From Triglochin maritima (Eukaryota > Streptophyta > Magnoliopsida > Alismatales > Juncaginaceae), in the NCBI GenBank assembly GCA_963682175.1, contig OY821771.1, positions 11,283,001 to 11,347,000 on the forward strand: 64,000 bases of DNA, given 5' to 3'. Positions 11,741-23,837 of this stretch are shown in pieces. Below the pieces are notes generated by a model, which searched no databases, was not told the DNA's origin, and saw only the letters and a program-made list of their open reading frames with translations. The position numbers and the translations under genes were made by a program. The first letter of the stretch is position 1; each line of letters begins with the position of its first letter.

Positions 11741-11982
11741 TTAAATTTTTTTTTTGAAAACAAATAAATAACGTAAGGTTACCGTATATAGGGTACACCG
11801 GGGGAACTGCTGGCTGCTTCCCTGGCCTCCGAGACATTCGTAATCTTCTGAAGTAGGTATAGGAAGAGAAAGTTTTGAAAAAAGAGTGAAATTGTGAGAT
11901 ATAGAAGCAAAAATAGGAGGAAGGGCAATTTGGTAATTTCAAGGGGCGATTTAAGTAATTTTGGGGCGATGTTTAGCAATTC

Positions 11983-13560
11983 AGTATAAATTTCGACACT
12001 TGTACCCTCAATTGATTATGTTATGCTTATTATATCGTCCGCTGACTTTTCTTTTCCTTGGCTACTTTTTCATTTTCACATTTAACTTTAACTTAATGAA
12101 ATGGAGATGCACCTCACATTTAACTCAATTGATTGTCATTTACTGTATATTTACTAAAATAAAATTAAAATTAAAAAAATTGAAAAAATATATCAACCAA
12201 TAAGTTGGGGACACCAGGGCAAAAAACGAGAGCGCAGTTGGGTGCCTCATTAGTAGCATATCATACATCGTACTCATATATATCATTTGTTTTACCTTAA
12301 ATTTGTGTTACTCGAGTGTTTATTATATTTCAGGTATTAGGTAATAAAGAAGAGTAGCGAAGAGAAAAAGGACTGAAACGTAAGAAGAAATTACTTAAAT
12401 AAAATAAAATGGACTTGTCTGTCATACACAAAGACCCATCAGCAAGAGAGAAGGACCTGAACGTAAGTTCGGAGTGACCAAATAGCAAACCGAGAAACTC
12501 TACACCATCATGAGAGTATTTTGACAATTAGATTCAGGCTTACCCCCACGTAACGAATTGAAGAACTTAAGTAGACGCGCGAAATTGGGTCGCATCTGAC
12601 CAATTGTGACCGCCAATTGGCGGTCCATTTTGGTCAGGATCCAACCCGATTTTGTGTGGTTGTTTTTATAGTTTATGTCCATTTTAAGTATGTTTTATTA
12701 GTCCCACACCGGGAGATTTTCCACAGTTGTCTTTTTTATATCTATAAATAGAACTCTTCTACTTCCTTTGTAATCACTCATTGCTTGATGATCATTCTCT
12801 CTACTTGGAGTAAGTCTTTGAAGCAAAACTCAAGGTGGAGATGATGTTACTTTCTAATGTGAGTCATGTAAATAAAATATTATGTGTTGTATTAGTGATG
12901 AGTTCTTTTATGTGTGTCCATACTCGTAGTTTGCTTAAAGTTGTATTGGATGAGATAATGTTTACACTAGGTACTTATCTCATGCTAGTTTTACAATTTA
13001 TCTTGTTGTTTGTAGTAGTTTTATGGAAATGACTTGTTATGTATAGATGCTTAATTAGTAGAGAATGCATGAATGAATTAAGTTGTATGAAGGGATTAAT
13101 TGATGCTCTAATGTCCATACTAGGTACTTAGTTCATGCTTGAGAACTCATAATTCATCTTACCTCCATGTCTTACTATATTAATCATGTATTCATGTAAA
13201 TGTGGTTAACGTTAATTAGGCTTCACATTAGTTTCTAATTGATTTCACATACTTTACACATTTGTGTCTCATGTAATGAAGACTCACTCACACACACATA
13301 CCAACACACCTCCACTTCATGGAGGTTTTGTTTAATTGTTAATTTACTCGTAGTTTAATGTAGTTAGTTAGCATAATCCTCTCATTCTCCTCTCCTTTCC
13401 CACTCGAGTATGGTTGGAATAACACTCACAACTTCTTGAGGTTCGATCCGTATTTATCATAGTTTTAACGCGGTCGTGCACTTGCAGTTATTTAAACGAT
13501 CAATCTGCCCTCGATTAAAAAGCCCTCACAGTGGGTGGCCTAATAACATTTCTAACCAAT
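11983..13560. other. No gene; possible old LTR retrotransposon debris
   Basis: No convincing coding frame. The stretch near 12695-12760 (AGTCCCACACCGGGAG, a TATATCTATAAATAGA-like box, then a polypyrimidine region) looks like an LTR promoter. The stretch near 13430-13500 (GAGGTTCGATCCG, TCGTGCACTTGCAGTTAT) resembles the region after a 5' LTR. Boundaries were not found. Confidence 0.35.
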
Positions 13561-13665
13561 GCATTTATGAGTGTAATTATTGCAACACATAATCCAAACA
13601 ACGTACACCTCAAGTTGTTGCGCCATAAATTTCTTGTAACCGGGAATTCTCATCATATACAGACA

Positions 13666-13893
13666 TCACATTAAAAAAAAGTAACCGGTTGGTGCAATGT
13701 TGCAACGATATTGAATATCCATCGAGTACCAAGATTCTTCAACATTCAAACCTTGATAAATCCAACTCTTAATTTCTTCTAAGGCTACATTTTTGCTCGC
13801 TGAAAGTGTAAGTCTTGGACCTATCGTGTACTCTAAACCATAACTTGCATTTTGAGTTATTTCACCGCCAAAGTGCACACTTACCGGAATCAT
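13666..13893 (-). pseudogene. MuDR-like transposase N-terminal fragment
   Basis: A frame starting MIPVSVHFGGEITQNASYG at 13893 matches the plant MuDR N-terminal domain pattern: a V.VHFGGE opening, a GP.LTLS strand, then an EEIKSWIYQG helix and MDIQYRCN. It ends at a stop by 13666, and no catalytic domain follows. The 150-bp tandem array lies just upstream. This is a fragment of another MULE. Confidence 0.55.
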
Positions 13894-13939
13894 TTTGTTA
13901 ACTACAATGTCAAATTTTTTAATCAGTTTTATATTACAA

Positions 13940-14547
13940 ATTAATTCAAGATTTGATATTATTAGCAATTATTAATAACTATAAATAATAATTAAGAATG
14001 AAAAAAAAAATTACCTCAAATATCACCAGGAAAGACACACGATCAGAAAAATTGATATCACCGGGCACAATTTGAAGACTATGTAGAGAGTAGAACTTCA
14101 AGATTTGATATTATTACCAATTATTAATAACTATAAATACAAATTAAGAATAAATTTTTTTACCTCAAATATCACCAAGAAAGACTCACATATCAGAAAA
14201 ATTGATATCACCGGGCACAATTTGAAGACTGTGTAGAGAGTAGAACTTCAAGATTTGATATTATTACCAATTATTAATAACTATAAATACAAATTAAGAA
14301 TGGAAAAAATTACCTCAAATAGCACCAAAAAAGACACACATATCAGAAAAATTGATATCACCGGGCACAATTTGAAGACTGTGTAGAGAGTAGAACTTCA
14401 AGATTTGATATTATTACCAATTATTAATAACTATAAATACAAATTAAGAATGGAAAACAAAAATTACCTCAAATATCACCAAGAAAGACTCACATATCAG
14501 AAAAATTGATATCACCGGTGACAATTTGAAGACTGTGTAGAGAGTAG
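13940..14547. repeat. 150-bp tandem repeat, about four copies
   Basis: The string AGATTTGATATTATT begins at 13949, 14101, 14251 and 14401, giving periods of 152, 150 and 150 bp. Each unit includes AATTGATATCACCGGGCACA and GTGTAGAGAGTAGAACTTC; the last copy ends near 14547. It lies upstream of the MuDR-like N-terminal fragment and may be that element's repeated 5' or subterminal region. Confidence 0.9.
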
Positions 14548-14631
14548 AAGTGGAAAAGTGTGAGGAATGGAAGAAAAAAATGGTTTTGAATTTTTTTTTT
14601 CACGCGGATCGGTTTTTATAGGGGCTCGCGC

Positions 14632-15138
14632 TAGGGGTGCACATGGGTCGGGTTGGGTCGGGTTTGGGCCTCAACCCGACCCAACCCGAAATTTTCGGGT
14701 TGGGAAAAAATCCAACCCGAACCCGAACCCGAACCGGTTCGGGTTCAACCCAACCCGACCCGAAATTTTCGGGTTGGGTCGGGTTGGGTCGGGTTGAACC
14801 CGAATTTGGAAATTTTTGGGTTGGGTTGGGTTGAATCGGGGTTATTTTCGGGTTGGGTCGGGTTTATTTTCGGGTTGGGTCGGGTTGGATCGGGTTTATT
14901 TGGGAAAAAATTAAAAAAAAAATAAAAAAAAATAAAAAAAAATAAAAAAAAATAAAAATCGGGTTCGGGTTGGGTTGGGTCAACCCGACCCCCTCAACCC
15001 GAACCCGACCCGAAAATTCGGGTTTTTGATTTTCCCAACCCGACCCGACCCGAACCCCTCCTCAACCCGACCCAACCCGACCCGACCAGTCGGGTTCGGG
15101 TTGGGTTTCGGGTTGAACCCAACCCATGTGCACCCCTA
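14632..15138. mobile_element. hAT MITE made of GGGTTCGGG-like repeats, exact 8-bp TSD
   Basis: The first 17 bases, TAGGGGTGCACATGGGT, recur inverted at the right end. The 8-bp duplication GCTCGCGC is exact (14624-14631 and 15139-15146), as expected for hAT. The interior is almost only variants of GGGTTGGGTCGGG in one orientation up to the A-rich middle (14905-14955) and the reverse complement after it, so the whole element can fold back. It has no coding capacity. Confidence 0.92.
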
Positions 15139-15345
15139 GCTCGCGCCCACGGATCGCGAGTGCGAACCGCGATCCGTGGTTGCACGGATCGCGGGTTCGA
15201 CCCGCGATCGGAGCAAATTTGAAAAAAAAATTCTTCCTAATTTTCTAATTTCTGATTTAAAATTTATTATTTAAAAAAACTATGGGTGAAAAAGAGGGAA
15301 AAGTACCGACGAAGAAAAATGAGAATAAGAAAAGTATTGGCATAC

Positions 15346-15769
15346 TAGGGCCGTGAATGGGTAGGATTTTACCCGCCCCGTCCCGCTTAACGCGGGTTGC
15401 GGACAAAAAATTGTTACCCGCCACCCAAACAACCAACATAATAAGCAGGGCGGGTTGCGGTTTTCTCGCAACCCGCCCCGCATAACCCGCAATCCGCATA
15501 AGCCTTGTATTTTGTTTGATTTTTTTCCTTGATTTTTGTACTTAGCTTTGATTAAAATAGATAACGTTAAAGAAAATAAATTGATTTTTGTATTTAGCTT
15601 TAATAAAAGATTAAACCCGCCAACCCGCCACACATAGTCTAGTCCACCCTTACGTGGGGCGGGTAGCGGGGTTTTTTTTTTACCCCGCCCCGCCCCGCCT
15701 ATCCGCTTAACTTTGGTGGGGCGGCTAGCTGTGGGGCAAAAAACTTGCCCCGTCCCGCTTACAGCCCTA
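15346..15769. mobile_element. hAT MITE made of CCCGCCCCG-like repeats
   Basis: The ends TAGGGCCGTGAATGGG and (inverted) TAGGGCTGTAAGCGGG are related. The flanks TGGCATAC (15338-15345) and TGGCAGAC (15770-15777) form an 8-bp duplication with one mismatch. The interior repeats CCCGCCCCGC in both orientations around an AT-rich centre. It is related in end sequence to the MITEs at 14632, 23474 and 39315. Confidence 0.85.
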
Positions 15770-15777
15770 TGGCAGAC

Positions 15778-16329
15778 GTTGAAAGTATGGACTATGATGC
15801 AGTATTAAATGCTGGTGTCAACCCTAGGTAGGATATATATCAAGTGAATGAGAAGCAACGTTCCGTCAAAGCCGTTGGAGGTGTCGTCATCATCGATTGC
15901 CTGTGGTTGGACGATTGGAATCAACATTTAGGGTTGGAAGAGAGGTTGTGGCTTATGGTTGTAGGGAGGGCGGTGGAATTTGTGTTACAGTTTGAAAGAG
16001 GTTTGGGGAAAATAAAGGGTCGAGATTGATGGAGAGGTTGGTGTATTGATTGAACAATTTAGATGCGTTGAAGGGACCAGGAAAACTGTATTTGGTATTG
16101 GAGGGTTGAGATTGGGATTTTTAGTAAATGAACTATTGTGATTCAAATTAGGGACTATGAAAAAACTGAATTTACACCAAACCAATTATATAATACTATA
16201 GATATGTCGGTTTATTAGCCTTAATTCGACTTAAATTTGATGACTTTGTGATCTAACACTTAATCTAACTTGTATGATTCATGACTTATATCCTATCGCC
16301 TACACTTGAGAATTCACACATACATGATA
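15778..16329. other. Intergenic, no gene recognised
   Basis: Short frames at 15844-16029 and 15985-16185 overlap antisense to each other and resemble no known family. Nothing else was seen. Confidence 0.4.
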
Positions 16330-16361
16330 TATTGCATAGGGAAAAAATTCGAATAAAATTA

Positions 16362-17193
16362 GGATTTTTTTTCAAAATAATCAGCTAAAAACAAAATTAA
16401 AATAATATGCACGTGGAAAACTTAATTGACAAAGTATGCACCTTAAAAATGACACTGTAGATGTCATTTTTACCCTTAATGAAAACGGTATCACTGATGT
16501 CGTTTTTACATAGGGATTGTTGAACTAGTGACGGGTCGGTCGGGGGTCTCGTTTCCCGAGAAAAAGGGTAAGTCATCAGTCGATGCATTAAGTTGAATTG
16601 AAGGCAACATGACTATTTCGAGGACCAAAAAATATATTTTATCACCTAGAGACTAGAGCCTATAATTTCTCCCCTAAATTCCCCGACACGCCTCGAACCG
16701 AGACAGGAGGCGTGCGCTTGCATTTGAAGTTACTAATGTATTTTGTTATGGTTATGAGAGTGAAAACAGAACCCCCATCTCACTCTCATTTGGTTAGTGA
16801 CCAAGTCAGCTAAGATACACCAAGTCATCATAATTGTATGAATCAACTCAAATTATTATATCCAAGTATATAACATTTTGTGGAGTTCAAGTTGGTTTTC
16901 ATTATTATTTTTTGGCTTTCTTGGTTTCGAGATGTCGTTTTTAGCTAAGACATGTTGAATTAGCAACGGGTCGGTCGGGGGTATCGCTGCTAGTTCAACA
17001 TGTCTTAGCTAAAAATGACATCTCGAAACCAAGAAAAACTTGCCCAGGTAAAAACGGCATCCATGGTACCATTTTTCTTAACTTTAAAAACGACATCTAC
17101 AATGTCGTTTTTAAGGTGCATACTTTGCCAATTAAGTTTCCCATGTGCATATTTTTCAAATTTATTTTTAGGTGATTGTTTTGAATTTTTTCC
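16362..17193. mobile_element. 832-bp MULE-type foldback MITE
   Basis: Long inverted repeats, including ATATGCAC...CTTAATTG..AAAGTATGCACCTT (16405-16446 and its inverse at 17110-17150), start at GGA and end at TCC. Flanks ATAAAATTA (16353-16361) and TTAAAATTA (17194-17202) form a 9-bp duplication with one mismatch. Removing it rejoins the host MULE's TIR, which confirms the insertion. The interior has a 49-bp-stem hairpin at 16917-17036. Confidence 0.88.
16917..17036. repeat. Near-perfect 49-bp-stem hairpin
   Basis: The arms 16917-16965 and 16988-17036 pair at 47 of 49 positions by eye around a 22-base G-rich loop (ACGGGTCGGTCGGGGGTATC). The string GACGGGTCGGTCGGGGGT also occurs in the MITE's left TIR near 16532. 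Confidence 0.9.
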
Positions 17194-18110
17194 TTAAAAT
17201 TATTTTAAAAAAATCAAATTAAACATCTTTAAAATTATTTTCCAAACTAGACCTACTACCACAATGTCGTGACACGTGGTGGTGGTGGGACTTTTTTTAA
17301 TGTATACATGACACGGTGTCTCAGACGCCAAGTTCCGTAGAAAAAAAATTCAAATTAAACTTTTCATAACTTTTTTCCAACTAGACCCGTTGCCACCACA
17401 TTGCGACACGTGGTGGTGGCGACTTGTTTTTTAGTGTATACGTAACTCGACGTCTGAGACGTCGAATTCTGCAAAAAACAAACTTCTTAGAGAACTCAAC
17501 ATTGAGGACGTCGAGTTCTTAATAAACAAACTCGATGACTCCAGTGTCGAGTTCTAACACTTAGAAAACTTTACGCACACCCAGTAGGGTGCAATACCAG
17601 TTCGGAGTCTTAATAGACATTGGCAATGTGCTTGCTGAGTTCAATTAAACAGAACTTGGCATTGGAGTTGTCGAGTTCAGTTAAACAAAACTCGACGTTG
17701 ATGTTGCCAAATTTTGTCAACTTGAACTCGGAAAGATAAGAGTCACGTTCTATTTTACAGAACTCGGCAACTCGAGTGTCGAGTTCTGTTTAGACAAATT
17801 TGGAATTTCGATCATTCATTCGGCGATAAATCATTTCCTATTAAAATAAATTTCACCCACAACCACAAACATTTCAAAGACATACACCAACTTGAAATCA
17901 CATTAGTAATACCTAAAATCTGGAAGACATACACCAAACACAACCAACCACAATAAAACCAAAATAACATCCAGAAGAACAAGTTAAAATTTGAAATCAT
18001 AAACCAAAGTAACATTAATATAGTAATATTGTTTTGCATTTGAAATAACAAGAAAAGAAGTTTAATACAACCAAATATTTATCCTAGGTGCCCCCAACCT
18101 CTTCTTCTTC

Positions 18111-18760
18111 TTAGGTACCACGGTCGTGACCACCACCTCGTCTGGCATTTGCAGTTTCTCCCATTTCTTTAGTAAGACCCTCATATCCATCTTCTGCAGT
18201 AGCTTGAACACCATCACCATCATCTTCTTCTTCCTCCTCCACCCGATCTTGACTCAATCGTAGCGTAGGGTCGTGAGCACCACAACATGTCAGAAAGACA
18301 TTCATCTTATCCTTCAACTCTCCAACAACTGTGGAGGTTTGTATTTTGTTCTTAATCATTATGTGTAATTTGTGAAGTTCATCGTGGAACTCGTAAACTT
18401 GATGGTCCAATAGACAATTTTAATGTTAGGCAAACATGAGACACATTTTTAATACATCATAATTGGTGAATTGTAAATTGAGATCTTACAATCTCTCGCC
18501 CCGCTCGGAGTCTGTACAAGTTCGATATTGGAACCAAATTGTGATGAACAATCGAACGTACTATAATGTTCCAATACCATTCCATATACAATTATCTGTT
18601 CTCTTCGGGAGTGACACCTAGGAGTGGATGCTCAACAGTAGGTGATCTCTTCTACAAAACCAATGTTGAATGAATCGTGAATTTTCCACCAACCAATTCA
18701 CGTATGCCCTCCCCTGAACCGATTTCACTACATGTCTCTCCTAATTAATTAAAAAATTGA
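18111..18760 (-). pseudogene. PMD gene 3' fragment inside the nested MULE
   Basis: The - strand reads LYMEWYWNIIVRSI (about 18565-18610), recalling the YMEWYR.ITRRF signature near the PMD C-terminus. After an intron-like gap comes a frame at 18111-18410 with a helical segment (VYEFHDELHKLHIMIKNKIQ) and an acidic tail (EEEEEDDGDG). The same layout occurs in the MULE at 38.4-40.6 kb. The N-terminal and core PMD parts are missing. Confidence 0.55.
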
Positions 18761-19560
18761 AAATTCTCCAAGGATTTGGAAATTACCTTGGTCGGGTGTA
18801 GAAGTAAATGCTTCTAAACATCCAATAATTACTCCAACAAAATCAATTACAATACAACAATAAATAACATTACGAATAATTCAATGATTATAAAACTACG
18901 TAACGAACATAATAATTTCATTTACTAACATTTTGTTATTTTTTTGACAGAACCTTCCATATATTTTCATATTTGAAAAGTTATAACCTGTATTGTAAAA
19001 AACACAAGCAATATTACAAACGACATTTCCAATTTCAAAACATCTAAATAACAAATTTCTTCAAACCACAACATATTTAATGCACATATTTCTCAACTGC
19101 AACCCATTTATTCCACATACATTATTTACTCAACACCTAAAATAATGTTAAAAACAACAACAAATATATATCATTACATTATTAAATACAGGATCAACAA
19201 CAACAACAATATATATTTCCTAAAACAACAATAATATGGAAAATGACTTACAACAAATCAAAAAAATTATCATTAACAATAAATATGATTTCAATCACAA
19301 AAATAAACCCTAAATTCAACGAAATATTCGATTACCAAATCAAACCTATAATCAACAAAACCTAAATTCAATAATGCACTAAGAATCAAGAAAATATTTT
19401 TTCGCCATAAAAATTCAAACCCATAATCGGGTTTCCTCTTAAACGCGTTCCTAAACCAACAAAAACACTCTAATCATACCTAAAACAATAATTTACATCA
19501 TCCTAATACATAAAAATAGAAGAAAAATAGTGAAAAACAAAAAAATCGAAACCCTAACCT
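18761..19560. other. AT-rich interior of the nested MULE
   Basis: A very A/C-rich + strand without coding signal. It is probably an intron or leader of the captured PMD gene: the sequence just after (19555-19625) has a run of leader-like motifs before the right TIR starts. Confidence 0.4.
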
Positions 19561-19734
19561 TAGAACACGTGAGAGTCGAGTTAAGGAGGGGGTGGGTGTC
19601 GGGTTGGGTTTATAGCCCGACAGAAATGCCTAGTTCATTATATTTTAAATGAACTCGGCACGATGTCGAGTTTTGCCTTAGTAACTCGACGTCTGAGACG
19701 TCAAGTTTTGTTACGAATTCCTGGATTGGGAACC

Positions 19735-19942
19735 TACACGTTCCAATAGTTAAGGTGTTGGCTTTTTGGCTTGAGCTTCAATTTACTCATATTATGCGTA
19801 TTGTTAGGGGGAATTTCTAATACATGCATAGATTACATATATGTAGGGGGAGTAATCATAAAGAAAATGGGAGAACTTAAATTGAATCTCAAGTATTAAG
19901 ATATAGGTTTGTCATCATCAAAATGGGGGAGATTGTTTTTTT
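19735..19942 (+). mobile_element. 3' end of a Copia (SIRE-like) element with polypurine tract
   Basis: The stretch ends in GTCATCATCAAAATGGGGGAGATTGT, the characteristic sequence just before the 3' LTR of SIRE/Maximus-type Copia elements, where GGGGGAGA acts as the plus-strand primer. A second GGGGGAG motif is at 19846. No pol sequence precedes it, so only the tail of the internal region is left. Confidence 0.7.
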
Positions 19943-21967
19943 TGAAAGGAATGTGTTATAAAAAATTACTTTTATATGTCAATTGTTATGAATTGAATGT
20001 GCAAACATTTTGTTCCTTGATTATTGTACTCGTATTTTAGAAGGGTTAAGGAAGAGACTTTTGGTCCTTAACTGTAGACTCTAAAAGTTAATAGTTTACA
20101 TAAATCAAAAGTTATTCACAATCATGATAATTGACATGGAACATTAATTACCGAGATAAGATCGTCGTGTTGGTCATCGATTATTGTAGCTCTACAAATT
20201 TTGACGACACGAGTATATAAAAGAGGAAAACTGTTACTTTTATATATTGAATATGCCTAGCAAGTGAAACATTATAGATTGGTGTTAAGTGTCATTAATG
20301 TTTTCACTGTTTCTTGAATCCTAAGATATGAGACTTATATCCTTCCATTAAGAAGTGTTCAATTTGATTATTGTCAAAAGCTATCAATGAGCATAGTGAT
20401 AAAGACAAAAGTTGGTTGAGTTCGACTTGTGCTGCAAAAGATAGTTAGTCAAAGGATTATCATTGCCCCTTTTTATTTGAGTAATGATATTAATGAGTCA
20501 CTTGATAAAATAAAATTATAATGTGCACAACGTGACTTGAGTTAAGTTACATATTTATAATTAGCTTGAGAGATCAAAAAATAAGTGTATAATACAAAGG
20601 TGACACAATTCTACTTTGTATATAATCTTAATATCACGAGGCAAGAGATAGACACAAGTGGTGCACTTACATCACTAAATGGATCGTGTTTAGTTCGAGT
20701 GGAATAAGACATCTATGCTAATTGAGTAACTATAATGTGTAGTTAGATACCGCTTATAGTTTATGGTATTAAGTGTTTAATATCATTGCCAGTTAGATCC
20801 TCATATAGGTCACACCACAAAACTGGAAAACAAGAGCTTGATTTTGTATTCATATGGTGTATCGGGTTTCATGAGAAATGAAATACACGTGGTGAATCAA
20901 TAAAATCGATATGTCGTGAAAATTGACATAATTAGAATCATGAATAAATTTGTATGGGATGTATGTATTATGGGGTGTAATAGCTTGACATTGCATAAGA
21001 TAATATGTTACATGATATATGAATTTGCTAAAAACCCCCAATGATCAATTTTTGTTGGATATTGATCCAAAATTTGACAAAGGCAAAAAACATTGCAAAA
21101 CGGTTGAACGTTTTCTAAAATGGTCGACCTATGAACATTAATTTTTGGGTTCGTTTTCAAACATTTTGAAAACGGTCGACCGGTTGGCATTCAGTTCAAC
21201 CGAAAAATAACAGAGACTTTTCTTGTTGCACAACGGTTGACCGATTTGGAATTTCATTCAACCGAAAAGTATCAGGATTTTCTAGATAACCAAACAGTCA
21301 ACCGGTTGACCATTTTATTTTACCGTTTGGCACAATGTTTCTTGAATTATTAAGAGAATAATGTTTATCATGGGCTAGATTAATTTCAACCATGGTCAAA
21401 CGGTTTTGGGGATGATTATGTGGAAAATTGTGATTGGTTAAGGGAAAGAAAAGTAAGAGATCATGACTAGAGAATAATTCATGATGTGAGTGATTTAGGA
21501 GGATATAAATAAATCATCTGACCCTACTTGTTTTAAGGTGAATGCATCTGAATTTTTCTCTCTCTGATCTCTCCACTAATCCATCCGAAATTCTCTTAAT
21601 TAGTTAGAGTTTTTGGAGATTAAATCTCATGGAGCTTTAAAAGAGGTTATTAGCTAGATTCTAAGTTTTATTTAGATATTAAATTGGCTAGCTCATTTCT
21701 CTCTAATCTTGTTTAGAGTTTGCTGAACACTTGGAGGCAAATCAACCGGCAATTTGACGTGCGACACATCTTTGGATCTTTATGAAGGTTTTAGAGAACC
21801 TTTGCATATGATCCTCTTACATTTGTTTTAATAAATATATATATAGATTATATGATATTAGAGTAAATGTAAAACAATGTGCATAAAATTGTTGAAAATA
21901 TGGAAATCGATCTTGTATGCATGTATTTTTTTAAATATATACATACATAGGGGCACGAAATTCTACA
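19943..21967 (+). mobile_element. Copia (SIRE-like) 3' LTR, 2025 bp
   Basis: It starts TGAAAGGAATGTGTTATAA directly after the polypurine tract and ends ACGAAATTCTACA. The same sequence, diverged and in reverse orientation, forms the solo LTR at 44500-46670, whose ends are fixed by a target duplication. It contains CGGTTGACCG-type palindromes at 21175-21310 and a polypyrimidine leader near 21555. It lies in the right TIR of the nested MULE. Confidence 0.85.
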
Positions 21968-23460
21968 TTTTTTGTCTTAATCTATATTAATTTTGATGAT
22001 TAATCAAACTAATCTTAATAAATCAACCTAATCAATCAAAGTGAGAAAACACGATTACATGCATTGCATACATACTTGTATACTTGCAATCATCTTAATA
22101 GGTTGACCAAGATAATCAAGAAAATAAGCATTGAGACAAAGACATCAAGACTCAAGACTTGTAATCAAAAGTTTTGGACCAAAACATGTAATTATATTTA
22201 TTGAGTTCATAAGGTTTATTGTAAACTTGAGCACTAGGATTCTGTCCCGCTAAGATTCGGTAAATCAGACCCTTCACGGTCAACCGAAATCTTCCCAGTT
22301 CGGTCCACCGAACACCTATCGGTTACCTGAATCCTTCCCATTAAACCATAGGATGTTCTCTCAAATTGTCTTAACGGACGACCGAAACACCTTCGGTCGA
22401 CTAAATAGCCTTGAATCATTTTTGGACTTCGCTCCAATGGTCACATTTGAATCGAGCCTATAAAACCCAATTGACTTATCCTATTTCGGACGACCGAATG
22501 TCTATCAGTCAACTGAGTCTTTCTTGACTTTAGGCGCCCAACAGCTATTTACACGTTGCACTTGACCGTTGTACCCAACGACTATTTTAGTTTTAACTGT
22601 CAGCGCAAAACTCACGCTAACTTCGGTCTACCGAAGTATACACAGTCAACCGAACTTGAGTAATCAGAGCCCAACCAATCTTACTATCCACCTTAGAATG
22701 GTGAACCAAAATTAAATAGGGCTAAACTGAAAATAGTTACTGGAAGTTGGTGAACGGTGATCCGAACCCTATTCCGTCAACCGATTGCTTATATATGGTC
22801 AATCTATTTGTAGTGTCTTGGACTACCATTCTATAAATGGTCGATCGAACTTGCATAGAAATCTGCCTGAGCTTTAAGCAAATCCTTGCTTCTCATTAGT
22901 CCATATCCCACCAACTCCCAAACGGCTAGTTGAGCTTGAAGGCTTATAAATATGATCTCATTTGTTGGTTTTAAAATAAGAGAACACTTCCTATCAATCC
23001 CATACTCAAAGCCAAATCATTGTCATCTTCAAACTCTCATTCTTCTACACTCAAGCCTAACTTCACCAATTGCATATCCATTCCATATCAATATCCAAGT
23101 GTGCTCAAGTATAGAGGGTTAGATTGTGATTCCATTTTCATATCCAAGAATCACCAAGTTGTAAATCTTTGAGGAAGCTCCCTCTCGGGTTGTGAGAGGA
23201 GACACGAGAGAGGCGAGGATTGTTCGCAGGGCTCGGTGTTGTAAACGACGTTGATTTTGGCCTGGAACGGAGATCGGTTAGTGGAACCGTAAACGAGGCT
23301 CGGGAGATTGAGCAAGGCTTGCGAGGACGACTGGGACTAGGTGCGGTGCTGAACCTTTCTAAACTCTGGTGCCGACGATTTTGTGATTCACAATTTTCTT
23401 CTTACTTAATCCTTCACTTAGTTAAAATAATTTTGCAATTAGTTTAGTGATTAAAGGGTA
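21968..23460 (+). mobile_element. Second Copia-type LTR fragment
   Basis: Directly adjacent to the preceding LTR but unrelated to it base by base. It has the typical layout: an AT-rich U3 with many CGGTnnACCG motifs (22277-22860), a leader (22980-23160), and then TCGGGTTGTGAGAGGAG (23185). That last motif resembles CCGGGTTGTGGGAGGAG at 25457 in the next fragment. The abrupt join at 21967 suggests recombination or a deletion. The right side is interrupted by a hAT MITE at about 23474. Confidence 0.55.
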
Positions 23461-23473
23461 ATCGATCCTAATA

Positions 23474-23837
23474 TAATGGTGTAAGTGGGGCAGATTTTTG
23501 CCCCACGGCTATCCCCCGCCTAAGTTAAGCGAGTAGGCGGGGCGGGGCGGGGCAGATTTGGTGGCTTATTCTTTGATCAAAGTTAAATACAAAAAATCAA
23601 TCCATTTTCCATTTTAATCAAACAATTAAGAAAAAAAATCAAAGGATGTATGTTTTTAAAGCTATATACAAAAAGATCAAAGCTAAATTCAAAAAAATCA
23701 AAGCTAAATACAAAAAACTCAAGCAAAATACAAGAGTTATGTGGGTTATGGGTTGTGGGTGGTGGGTAGCATTTTTGTCTGCAACCTACGTTAGACAGGG
23801 CAGACGAGGTCAGATCCGACCCATTTTTACAACCCTA
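23474..23837. mobile_element. hAT MITE related to the one at 15346
   Basis: The start TAATGGTGTAAGTGGGGCAG and the inverted right end TAGGGTTGTAAAAATGGG match the hAT MITE end pattern. The GC-rich block AGGCGGGGCGGGGCGGGGC and the inner AGCTAAATACAAAAAATCAA match the 15346-15769 element. No convincing 8-bp duplication was found. Confidence 0.65.

Larger units (their letters stand above)
6766..11982. mobile_element. 5.2-kb MULE carrying FAR1-type transposase-OTU and a PMD gene
   Basis: Terminal inverted repeats of 62 bp, at 6766-6827 and 11921-11982, differ at only 4 positions by eye. Just inside each is a GC-rich hairpin array (6960-7225 and 11588-11740). The interior holds a MULE transposase gene with an OTU domain on the + strand (7272-9785) and a plant-mobile-domain gene on the - strand (9697-11306), placed tail to tail. 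No clean 9-bp target duplication was found next to the repeats. Both genes carry frameshifts and stops, so this copy cannot move by itself. The close similarity of the two TIRs suggests it is not very old. Confidence 0.85.

Noticed and set aside
14640..15120. Telomere-like GGGTT repeats
   Set aside because: The words are GGGTTGGGTCGGG variants, not TTTAGGG, and the block is bounded by TIRs and an exact 8-bp duplication, so it is a hAT MITE.
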